35,869 nt of DNA. It comes from Isosphaeraceae bacterium. GTDB taxonomy: Bacteria > Planctomycetota > Planctomycetia > Isosphaerales > Isosphaeraceae. Each line of letters starts with the position of its first letter. Positions within the stretch are counted from its first letter, which is position 1. A model generated the notes under the pieces. That model had not been told where the DNA came from and searched no databases. It saw only the letters and a list, made by a program, of their open reading frames with translations. Below are positions 24,480 to 32,093 of the stretch, one piece after another. The stretch spans positions 1 through 35,869 of the forward strand of contig JANXSX010000121.1 of assembly GCA_025356475.1 (NCBI GenBank). Reading direction: 5' to 3'. The translations under genes were made by a program, and so were the position numbers.

Positions 24480-24592
24480 ACAGTCGTTCAAATCGAGTCC
24501 AGTCACGAACGATACGATGCTCGATAAACCACTCGACGAAGAACTCTTGGAACGTTTGGTCTCTGAGCGATCCGAGCCTGCCGGTCCAGTGA

Positions 24593-25363
24593 TCAACGCG
24601 TCAAGCTCTCGACGATCGGCCAAATGTTCGACTTGGCTAGTCGAGACTGAAGCGCGAGCGCAACCATTTCGTCGTCCCAAAGGCACTCATAAAACGTGCT
24701 GCAGCCCTTCTCGCTATGCCATCCAGCCATATACGACCATGCATACTCTTTTGCACTGACAACTGGTGGATTCTCACGTGATTTCAGCCAGGCGCTCACT
24801 TGTGGTCCACGATTTGGATAAACACTGAATAGAGCCGAGCAAATGAGTCGTTCAATCGTCTGCTGATTCGGCAGCCAGTCGGTCGCTTCGTCATCCGTAG
24901 ACCAGTCCACCAAATGAATGCTTAACCGTCCCTCTTTGGCCGATATCGTACCGTCAGAATCAAGAGTTGCGGTCGGATCCAGGGGTCTCAACTGCGATTG
25001 AAGCGATTGTGAGGTAATAATCGATTCAACCCTTTTCTGTCCATCGGCATGCTGATCAGAGTCCAGGTTGACAATCACCCGATTTGCTGGATGTGTTTCG
25101 GTCTCGAATGTGCGAAGACGTTGGTTCACGGCGGGGACCACATTTGGCTTGCCATCGCAACCAATGATTCGAATGATCCCACCTGATGGCGAGATGAAGA
25201 GAAAGTGACCTTTCTTGACAACTTGCCCGTCAGGATCACGGACTTCAGACGGAGCAGATTTCATGGCCCGGTTTTGTGGTGGCTTGCACCCTTGCCGTTT
25301 CAGCATTCCCGACCAGAACTTCTGGTCGAAGCAACCCTCGCAGTAGATTTCGGTCCGACTCAT
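24593..25363 (-). CDS. TOPRIM-like protein coupled to an ABC-type ATPase
   Basis: A 256-residue protein whose ATG overlaps the stop of the ATPase gene by four bases, so the two are translationally coupled. The N-terminus reads IYCEGCFDQKFW, with E9 in the position of the TOPRIM glutamate. NRVIVNLDSDQHADG supplies D101 and D103 of the DxD motif. E...DxD is the metal-binding set of TOPRIM nucleases and of the nuclease halves of OLD, PARIS AriB (DUF4435) and RloB-like proteins. I cannot assign it to one of these families by eye. No membrane segment or signal peptide is present. C8/C11 could form half a metal site. The likely role is an effector, possibly a nuclease, controlled by the partner ATPase. 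Confidence 0.75.
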   Translation of the reverse strand: MSRTEIYCEGCFDQKFWSGMLKRQGCKPPQNRAMKSAPSEVRDPDGQVVKKGHFLFISPSGGIIRIIGCDGKPNVVPAVNQRLRTFETETHPANRVIVNLDSDQHADGQKRVESIITSQSLQSQLRPLDPTATLDSDGTISAKEGRLSIHLVDWSTDDEATDWLPNQQTIERLICSALFSVYPNRGPQVSAWLKSRENPPVVSAKEYAWSYMAGWHSEKGCSTFYECLWDDEMVALALQSRLAKSNIWPIVESLTR

Positions 25364-26385
25364 CGGAGATCATCTCCAATGACTGATCTTGCGAAGGCGA
25401 CATCCTTGCCCTCGATTCGACTGGTCTTGAGTTGTCCGTCTTCTTCGAGCTTGAGTCGGACGACAGAGAGCATGGCCAATTCCTCGTCGGTGTTGGCTTC
25501 GGCCACCAATGCATCGATTAGCTCAAGGCTGTGAGTTGTCAGGATCACTTGAATTCGCCGTCGAACAGCCGCGAAAATCGCCTTGGCACTCTGGAAAATC
25601 GCCGCCGGATGCTGATGAAGTTCCGGTTCTTCCATTAAGACCACGCCGCCGGGACGTGAAGCGAGTTCCAAACATGTTCGCAAGAGTGTTTGGATGCCAT
25701 CGCCAGCCAGACCTGTCGGAATTCCGTATTCTTCGAAGACGAGGTAAAGTACGGGCTTGTTGGCATCGGTCAGAATCTCAATGTCTAAGAGCCCTGGAAC
25801 AACGCTCTTGAGGATCTCTTTCGCGAGCGTTCTTCGACCCTGTTCGACAGCTTTGGCATAAAGCGAATGCAAGGGTATTTGTGTCGAGGAAGAACCCAAC
25901 TCAACGAGACTGATATCGGCTACGCCTTTTATGAATATGGGTAGGAGATCGTATTGGATAGAGCGAGAATCTTTGCGAGCGGCATATTCGAAAATCATAG
26001 AAAAGCGGTGCGTAAGAGAAACGCGTGGTTCCTCATATTTACGCAACTCGACGTCAATCACAAGATTTGTCGATGAATTCTGATGTTTGTTGAGGATTGT
26101 GCAACTTCGGCCTTCGCCTTCCTCACCGATCACAAGGATGGACGCTTGCGAGAGTTCCTCGCCTTTCCAGAAGAGCCACCTCGCTCCGCGCGCCACGTTT
26201 CGTCGCCGCCACGCAACCTTCTCGAGTGCCTTACCAAAGATCGGGGTCGCTCCCAGGAGTAGAGCGTCAAGGATCGTACTCTTGCCACATCCATTCGGTC
26301 CGACCAAAATCGTGAGTGCAGTCAGGTCGGCGACACACCCTTTTCTGATGCCTCGAAGTCCCTCGATCTCAACTGAATGAATCAT
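25360..26385 (-). CDS. ABC-type (AAA_21/OLD-like) ATPase, partner of the TOPRIM-like protein
   Basis: A 341-residue soluble ATPase of the SMC/ABC-like group. Walker A is GPNGCGKST (29-37), an ABC signature-like segment is GLAGDGIQ (225-232), Walker B is VVLMEEPE (248-255) followed by the D-loop LHQHP, and the switch histidine is in TTHSLE (283-288). The stretch between Walker A and the signature is only about 190 residues, with no long coiled coil. Such ATPases detect phage or damaged DNA in OLD, Gabija, PARIS and RloAB-type systems, which pair one with a TOPRIM effector. The DNA looks less GC-rich than the neighbours, which fits horizontal transfer. No other gene appears to belong to the unit. 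Confidence 0.85.
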   Translation of the reverse strand: MIHSVEIEGLRGIRKGCVADLTALTILVGPNGCGKSTILDALLLGATPIFGKALEKVAWRRRNVARGARWLFWKGEELSQASILVIGEEGEGRSCTILNKHQNSSTNLVIDVELRKYEEPRVSLTHRFSMIFEYAARKDSRSIQYDLLPIFIKGVADISLVELGSSSTQIPLHSLYAKAVEQGRRTLAKEILKSVVPGLLDIEILTDANKPVLYLVFEEYGIPTGLAGDGIQTLLRTCLELASRPGGVVLMEEPELHQHPAAIFQSAKAIFAAVRRRIQVILTTHSLELIDALVAEANTDEELAMLSVVRLKLEEDGQLKTSRIEGKDVAFARSVIGDDLR

Positions 26386-26515
26386 TACGCCGCTCTTGAT
26401 CTAGGCCCCGGACTCGATTCCTGAAGAATCCCTATCATAACAGGCAGAACTGCGAGACGACACCGCCCATATCCACGGGCAATGCGACTCCCAGCCAGTC
26501 ACTGATCAACCTCGG
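26386..26515. promoter_or_regulatory. Presumed promoter region of the ATPase-TOPRIM unit
   Basis: A 130-base gap before the ATPase start, on the minus strand, after the end of the RbsA-like gene. I see no convincing -35/-10 pair and no strong Shine-Dalgarno (only AAGAG nearby). It is the only place for a dedicated promoter of the pair. Confidence 0.35.
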
Positions 26516-28042
26516 TTATGCTGTGGCCGCACGATCCAGGAACTTCGTCGCGGCATCCATGATCGCCTCTTCGGTCGCTTCGGACCGGTGAAGTTCTGCG
26601 GTAAGACGGCCTTCACACAGGACGATGATCCGGTCGCAGACGGCGAGAAGTTCGGGAAGTTCGCTCGATGTCATGAGTACGGCCATCCCTTCGGCGGCGA
26701 GGCGGCGGATCAGTGCGTAAATCTCGGCTTTGGCACCGATGTCGATTCCACGAGTTGGCTCATCCAGCAATAAGAGTTTGGGGTTGGTCAACAACCAGCG
26801 GGCAAGGATGCACTTTTGCTGGTTGCCCCCCGAGAGGCTCGTCACAGGTGCGGACCCGCGGTCGGTCTTGATGCTGAGCGAACGGATCGCCCCCGAGACC
26901 GCTTCAGCTTCGGCCCTCGATTTGACGATACCTGCGATCGTCAACTGGTCGAGATGACGCATCGTAATATTCTCGGCGACGGTCATATGATTGAACAGGC
27001 CGAGCGTCTTGCGGTCCTCGGTCACGAGCGCTACGCCTTGGGCGATCGCCTGCTGAGGGTTTCGGAGATGGACAGCGCGATCGTGGAGCTTAATCGTTCC
27101 TGCCGGTGGTAACACCGATGCGCCAAACAAGGCTTCAAGCAACTCGGTTCGACCCGCGCCTAGGAGGCCAGCGACACCGAGCACCTCTCCCGCATGCAAC
27201 TGAATGTTGATCCCAGAGAGGTGGGGACGTCCCGAACCGGGAACGCTCGGCACACTGAGGTTCTCAACCTTGAGGACGACATCGCCTCGATTGATCGTCG
27301 ATTGGACCGCAGGGGCGATCTCTCTGCCGACCATCCAGCGCACCACTTGAGCAGGACTCGTTTCGTCGCGAGTTGCGGTGGCCACGAATTTACCGTCGCG
27401 GAGGACGGTGACTCGATCGGAAAGAGTGAACACTTCATTCATCTTGTGCGAGATGTAAATGATCGAGGTTCCTGCCTTCTTCAGGTCGGCGATCACCCGA
27501 TAGAGCCGCGTCACCTCGGCGTCGGAGAGGGCCGAGGTCGGCTCGTCCATAATGAGGATCGTGGCCTCGCCCCCCAGGGCCTTGGCGATCTCAACCATCT
27601 GCTGGTCGCCGATGCGTAGGTCGGCCACCCGCGATTGAGGGTCGATCGCCGCACCGAGCCGCTCGAACAAGCGGCGGGCTTCGCGTTCCATACCTTTGTC
27701 GTCGAGAAACCCAAACCGCGTCAATTCGCGACCAAGGAACATATTGCCGGCAGCCGAAAGCTCAGGAACGAGGTTCAGTTCCTGGTGAATGATCCGGATT
27801 CCCTGGTCTTCCGCCTCACGAGGCCCCGCGTAAGCGACCTGACGCCCGTCGAGCGAGATCGTCCCAGCATCGGCGGTGATCGCCCCGGCGAGGATCTTCA
27901 TCAGGGTGCTCTTGCCTGCCCCATTCTCGCCACAGAGGGCATGAACCTCGCCGCAATGGGCGTCGAAATCGACGCTTTGAAGCGCGTGGACTCCCCCGAA
28001 GGCCTTCGTGATCGACCGCATTTGCAGCAAAGGTGTCGTCAT
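26516..28042 (-). CDS. Sugar ABC transporter ATP-binding protein, RbsA/MglA type
   Basis: The protein has 508 residues when started at MTTPLLQM (28042), the normal size for RbsA (about 500). Two ABC domains are fused. Domain one has GENGAGKST (38-46), an LRIGDQQMVEIAKAL signature region and LIMDEPTSAL. Domain two has the degenerate Walker A GLLGAGRTEL typical of this family, LSGGNQQK and LLLDEPTRGID. Such proteins energise import of ribose, galactose or related sugars, and need an RbsC-like permease and an RbsB-like binding protein. Neither is encoded within the window on either side, so the gene is isolated. No Shine-Dalgarno is obvious at the chosen start. Confidence 0.95.
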   Translation of the reverse strand: MTTPLLQMRSITKAFGGVHALQSVDFDAHCGEVHALCGENGAGKSTLMKILAGAITADAGTISLDGRQVAYAGPREAEDQGIRIIHQELNLVPELSAAGNMFLGRELTRFGFLDDKGMEREARRLFERLGAAIDPQSRVADLRIGDQQMVEIAKALGGEATILIMDEPTSALSDAEVTRLYRVIADLKKAGTSIIYISHKMNEVFTLSDRVTVLRDGKFVATATRDETSPAQVVRWMVGREIAPAVQSTINRGDVVLKVENLSVPSVPGSGRPHLSGINIQLHAGEVLGVAGLLGAGRTELLEALFGASVLPPAGTIKLHDRAVHLRNPQQAIAQGVALVTEDRKTLGLFNHMTVAENITMRHLDQLTIAGIVKSRAEAEAVSGAIRSLSIKTDRGSAPVTSLSGGNQQKCILARWLLTNPKLLLLDEPTRGIDIGAKAEIYALIRRLAAEGMAVLMTSSELPELLAVCDRIIVLCEGRLTAELHRSEATEEAIMDAATKFLDRAATA

Positions 28043-28191
28043 CGTGCGAGTCGCTTGCGTCTGGGGTAGGTCGAGGTCGAGCGGCCCATGATCGATGGCC
28101 AACCCGATGGTACGCCCCTTGCCCGATCGTGGGAAGAGTCCGGTTTTCACGTGCGTTGTGAGCCACGTCCGGCTAGGATCGGATAAACGTG

Positions 28192-28668
28192 ATGAGCAGA
28201 GTTCGGTGCATGCGGGCGGGCGCACTCATGGTCGGCGAAATCCTCTACCTGGTGACCTATCGCTGCCCGCGCTGCGGGATCGATCTCGAGACGAGCAAGG
28301 GCCCTACCGGGACCTGGCTGCTTTGTCCCGGTTGTGGTCGCGCGAGTTTGCCACCAACTCATGAACAGCTCGCCGCAGAGTCGATGACGAACCACGCGGT
28401 TGTCGATCCCGACACACTCTACATCGGTCCGCTGTTCGACGTGCCATCGCCCCCCCACTCCCCCCGGGACGATGGGTCGCGAGCGCCCCTTGCTCCGTCA
28501 TCCCATGGGATCAACACTCAGCGAGTCACCCTGATGGTCTTATTCTTGGTCGCCTTGGGGGCGATCTCCGACGCCGTGATCTCACGAACAGCTTCAACAG
28601 GCCTGGTCGGCTTTATGATTCTTGGAGTTGCCCTGTTATGGATGGTCGTGGGGGGGATTCGGCTTTAA
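28192..28668 (+). CDS. Zinc-ribbon protein with C-terminal membrane segments
   Basis: A 158-residue protein. Near the N-terminus CPRC (C25, C28) and CPGC (C45, C48) form a two-CxxC zinc ribbon. A proline-rich linker (DVPSPPHSPRDDG) leads to two hydrophobic helices at about 112-128 and 134-155. This looks like a membrane-anchored cytoplasmic zinc ribbon. Start choice is uncertain: a GTG lies one codon earlier and another ATG at 28228 just before the ribbon. It converges with the gene ending at 28680, 11 bases away. Function unknown. Confidence 0.75.
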   Translation: MSRVRCMRAGALMVGEILYLVTYRCPRCGIDLETSKGPTGTWLLCPGCGRASLPPTHEQLAAESMTNHAVVDPDTLYIGPLFDVPSPPHSPRDDGSRAPLAPSSHGINTQRVTLMVLFLVALGAISDAVISRTASTGLVGFMILGVALLWMVVGGIRL

Positions 28669-28679
28669 TCTGAGAAGCA

Positions 28680-29135
28680 TCACTTCTTAGGGCGACCTGC
28701 CTTCTCTCCCTCAGCGATCTGAGCGGGTGGGCTCTGGTAGCTGAGGAAACAGGGCAGGTTCTGGACCGTCAAGATCCCCTCGGTGCCGGGGTTAAGGATC
28801 CGCACCCCGCGTCGGAAGGTCTTGGGAGGCTGTTTGGGCTCGGTGATCGTGATGGCGAACTGGCAATCGCGATCCGCGCTACTGGTCTTCACGTCGATGG
28901 GTTCAAGATCTAACTGACCACGATCGTTGGACGTGAGGCGTCGGCTGATAACCTGGAATTCGCACCCTTTATGGGCGGGCTTGATCTCAACGAGGCAGCC
29001 CTCGGGCCCAAGCCCTGTGATCTGCAGGTTGAGCCGAACCTTGCCGATTGCGGGAGGCTTTGTCTCATCACCTCCACGTGCGAGGGAGGTCAAAACACAG
29101 AGCGCCAGCCCAAACATCCATGTACCTGTTCGCAT
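28680..29135 (-). CDS. Small secreted hypothetical protein
   Basis: A 151-residue protein starting at ATG 29135 with AAGGAG eight bases upstream. Residues 1-20 (MRTGTWMFGLALCVLTSLAR) are a signal peptide. The rest looks like a beta-rich domain: VRLNLQITGLGPEGCLVEIKP, GCEFQVISRRLT, CQFAITITEP and GVRILNPGTEGILTVQNLPC. Four cysteines in the mature part could form disulfides. The pattern suggests a carboxypeptidase-regulatory or Ig-like fold, but I do not recognise the family. Confidence 0.75.
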   Translation of the reverse strand: MRTGTWMFGLALCVLTSLARGGDETKPPAIGKVRLNLQITGLGPEGCLVEIKPAHKGCEFQVISRRLTSNDRGQLDLEPIDVKTSSADRDCQFAITITEPKQPPKTFRRGVRILNPGTEGILTVQNLPCFLSYQSPPAQIAEGEKAGRPKK

Positions 29136-29359
29136 CCGTCCGACTCCTTCGTGACGGTTGACCCGATCGATCTTTCGCTGACCCGACCGAGGGATGACGT
29201 CTCTCCCATCCTTGGGAGGCGCGCAGGACGCGGCTAAACGTCGATCGGACCGGGCTGCCGGACGGTACGGCATGATGCCCAAGACCGCAAGATCAAGTTG
29301 AACAGGACATCAATCCGGGGGCGCTTCCCGGACACGCGGTGAAAGCTCGGTTCTCGACT
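29136..29359. other. Intergenic region after the SDR gene
   Basis: About 224 bases between the SDR stop and the secreted protein gene on the same strand. I see no gene, RNA or clear hairpin in it. Confidence 0.4.
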
Positions 29360-30097
29360 TCAGATCGTCCGACCGCCGTCGATCACCATCACTTGGCCTG
29401 TGACCAGAGTCGCCACATCGGCCAGGAACACGGCGATATCGGCCACATCTTCGGGGGTCGCGGGCCGTTTGAGAGGGGTGAGTTTCATGGCCTGTTCGAC
29501 CATATCCTGGTGGTCGGCCAACCAGCGTGTTTGGACGGGGCCGGGGGCGACCGCGTTCACCCGCACCTCGGGGGCGAAGGCTTTGGCAAGGCTCTTGGTC
29601 AGGGTAATGACCCCCCCTTTGCTCGCGGCGTAGGCGATTGAACTGCCCGAGCCGGCGATACCAGCCACGCTGGCGATGTTGACGATATTGCCATGCCGAA
29701 GCTTCAAGTGGGGCATCGCTGCGCGACAGGCGAAGAACGTCCCCTTCAAATTGACATTCAAGATGTCGTCCCAGACCTGGTTCGTCAGTCCTTCCAGGTC
29801 GGTGTGCGCCACGAAATGGGTTGTGGCAGCATTGTTGACGAGAACGTCGAGTCCACCGAAACTATCGACAGTCCGCTCGACCATCGCTCGAACCGACGCA
29901 TCATCGGAGACGTCGGCCTGGATCACAATCGCCTCGGCCCCTCGCGAGCGAACCCCTTCAGCGGTCTCGTCGGCCTCGGCCTTGGACTTCGAGAAGTTGA
30001 CGGTGATCGAGTACCCTCGCTCGGCCAGCTTCCAGGCGGTACAACGACCGATCCCCGTCGCGGAACCCGTCACCAAAGCCACACGTTTCGAGCTCAT
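29360..30097 (-). CDS. SDR-family oxidoreductase, FabG-like
   Basis: A 245-residue classical short-chain dehydrogenase/reductase. The NAD(P)-binding TGSATGIG is at 10-17, and NNAA at 88-91. Asn114, Ser143, Tyr156 and Lys160 (YAASK) form the catalytic tetrad with the usual spacing. The C-terminus has VNAVAPGPVQT and TGQVMVIDGG. GGAGA lies about nine bases before the ATG. Closest in style to 3-oxoacyl-ACP reductases and related sugar or polyol dehydrogenases; the substrate cannot be told from sequence. Residue N34 after the second strand suggests NADP(H) preference but this is weak. It follows nuoM by 177 bases on the same strand. Confidence 0.93.
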   Translation of the reverse strand: MSSKRVALVTGSATGIGRCTAWKLAERGYSITVNFSKSKAEADETAEGVRSRGAEAIVIQADVSDDASVRAMVERTVDSFGGLDVLVNNAATTHFVAHTDLEGLTNQVWDDILNVNLKGTFFACRAAMPHLKLRHGNIVNIASVAGIAGSGSSIAYAASKGGVITLTKSLAKAFAPEVRVNAVAPGPVQTRWLADHQDMVEQAMKLTPLKRPATPEDVADIAVFLADVATLVTGQVMVIDGGRTI

Positions 30098-30274
30098 CGG
30101 AGATGTCTCCCCAAGTTCAGTCCGGTAGCACAGAGCATCGGCGACTTACGTACGGACCCTGAAGTCTCATCCGGTGCAAGAATTGGGCAGGCAAGTGGGA
30201 TAAGCCTTGGGTGATTCACCCCTGATCTCGTCCACGTTGCCTGCTCAACAGTTCATGACTTCTCGCCTCAAGCC

Positions 30275-32008
30275 TTAGCGAGCAGTCTGGGGCGCGATGG
30301 CCGTGGTCTTGATCGGAGTCAGGGCGGCCTTACCGGCAGCCGTCAGGGCCCTCGCGGTCGTCACCGGTCGGACCACTCCTTCAATGATCGATGGGTTCAT
30401 CCAGTCGAGCAGTACGCTGGGATAGACCCCCAAGAGGATCGTCAGAACAACCAACGGGATCGAGATGATGATCTCTCGGGTGGTGAGGTCAGGCAGACCC
30501 TTGTGCTCTTCGGATCGGCCCAGGAAGACGCGCTGCAAGGTCCAGAGGACGTAACCGGCGGTAAGAATGACCGCTGCGGCAGCGAGTACAGCAAGTGTCG
30601 GATTGTAGTTGAAGGCGGCGAGGATCACGAAGACCTCGGCCACGAACCCACAGAGACCGGGAAGACCCATTGAGCCGAAGAAGATCAGGAAGCTGACCGC
30701 TCCATAGATCGGCATCACATTCCACAGCCCGCCCAGCTTGTTCAGGTCGCGAGTATGGGCTCGGTCGTAAATCACACCGACGAGGAAGAACATGCCGGTC
30801 GAGGTGATCCCGTGGGCGATCATCATGAACATCGCGCCATTGACGCCATAGGCATAGTAGCGTGGGTCCGACTCGCCGGCGATCACCATCACCGCCATAC
30901 CCAAAGTGACATAACCCATGTGGCTGACCGAGCTATAGGCGACCAGCTTTTTGAAGTCGGTCTGAGCCATCGCGGCAAGCGCCCCATAAAGGATGCTGAA
31001 GACGCCGAGAGCCGCCACATAGTAGGAGAAGTCATAAGCCCCCGCTGGAGCCATCGGCCAGGCGAACCGAACAAGGCCGTAGCCACCGATCTTTAGCAAC
31101 ACGCCAGCCAGGATCATGCTGATCGGAGTCGGTGCTTGAACGTGGGCGTCGGGCAACCAAGTGTGGAACGGGAAGCTCGGCAATTTGACCAGGAACCCTG
31201 TCAGGAAGAGTAGGAACACCACCTGCTGAATGAACCGACCATAGTAGCCAGTCTCACTCACAGCTTGGGCCACCGCGATCGAGTCGAACGAGTGGGCCGT
31301 CCAGGTCGCCGCTCCACCGAAGCTACCAACCGAATCGCCAGGCCAGAAGAACAGGATCAGGATGGCAACAAGGATGAAGACCGAGCCGAATAAGGTGTAA
31401 AGCAGGAACTTGATCGCTGCATATTCCCGGTTCTCGCCACCCCAGATGGCGATCAGGAAGTACATCGGCAGCAGCATCACTTCGAAGAAGACGTAAAACA
31501 GGAACATATCAAGCGCCAGGAAGACGCCCATCATGCTCGATGTGAGTAACAAGTAGAGGGAGAAATACCCCTTGACATTCTTCTCGATCGAGAACGAAGC
31601 CAGGCACGACAACATACAGACCAGGCCCGAGAGCAACACCAGGCTTAGGCTGATCCCATCAAGACCCAGGTAGTACTGGATGTTGAAGTAGGGGATCCAC
31701 GGGTGCCGGACCACCAGGTCGCCCACGGCTTTCCCCGTCTCGCCTACAGTGACCGCATCACCCACCGGTCCCGTGAGCGTATTCGCAGCAGCACGGTCGC
31801 GAAGCGAACTTGCCGCAGGCACGTCGCCCGAGGGGCTCTCACTCAGAAACTTGGTGAAGGCCACCAAGGTCAGGCCAAACAGCAGGATCGTCACCACTAG
31901 CGAAAACCACTTGATCACCCCAGGGAATTGTTTGGGGATCAAAAGCACCAGCAAACTGCCGGCCATCGGCACGGACCAGAGCAGGCTCAACAGCAGGTCG
32001 TCGCTCAT
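30275..32008 (-). CDS. nuoM: NADH-quinone oxidoreductase subunit M
   Basis: A 577-residue antiporter-like proton-pumping subunit of complex I with about 14 membrane helices. Conserved features include FEVMLLPMYFLIAIWGGE with the key glutamate E176, PSFPFHTWLPDAHVQAPTP and LAGVLLKIGGYGLVRF with the pumping lysine region, KKLVAYSSVSHMGYV and GLPGLCGFVAE. A hydrophilic insertion of about 45 residues (56-100) between the first helices is unusual. Its length exceeds the typical 500-510. nuoL lies directly upstream on the same strand, 85 bases away. nuoN, which usually follows, is not in the window; an SDR gene takes that place. Confidence 0.96.
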   Translation of the reverse strand: MSDDLLLSLLWSVPMAGSLLVLLIPKQFPGVIKWFSLVVTILLFGLTLVAFTKFLSESPSGDVPAASSLRDRAAANTLTGPVGDAVTVGETGKAVGDLVVRHPWIPYFNIQYYLGLDGISLSLVLLSGLVCMLSCLASFSIEKNVKGYFSLYLLLTSSMMGVFLALDMFLFYVFFEVMLLPMYFLIAIWGGENREYAAIKFLLYTLFGSVFILVAILILFFWPGDSVGSFGGAATWTAHSFDSIAVAQAVSETGYYGRFIQQVVFLLFLTGFLVKLPSFPFHTWLPDAHVQAPTPISMILAGVLLKIGGYGLVRFAWPMAPAGAYDFSYYVAALGVFSILYGALAAMAQTDFKKLVAYSSVSHMGYVTLGMAVMVIAGESDPRYYAYGVNGAMFMMIAHGITSTGMFFLVGVIYDRAHTRDLNKLGGLWNVMPIYGAVSFLIFFGSMGLPGLCGFVAEVFVILAAFNYNPTLAVLAAAAVILTAGYVLWTLQRVFLGRSEEHKGLPDLTTREIIISIPLVVLTILLGVYPSVLLDWMNPSIIEGVVRPVTTARALTAAGKAALTPIKTTAIAPQTAR

Positions 32009-32093
32009 GGGGTTATCGCTCGAAATCGCGTGGAATGGTTCGTGTGCAAATATAAGTTCTAGAGATCATCGGCTCGGACCGGGACCGGACGGC

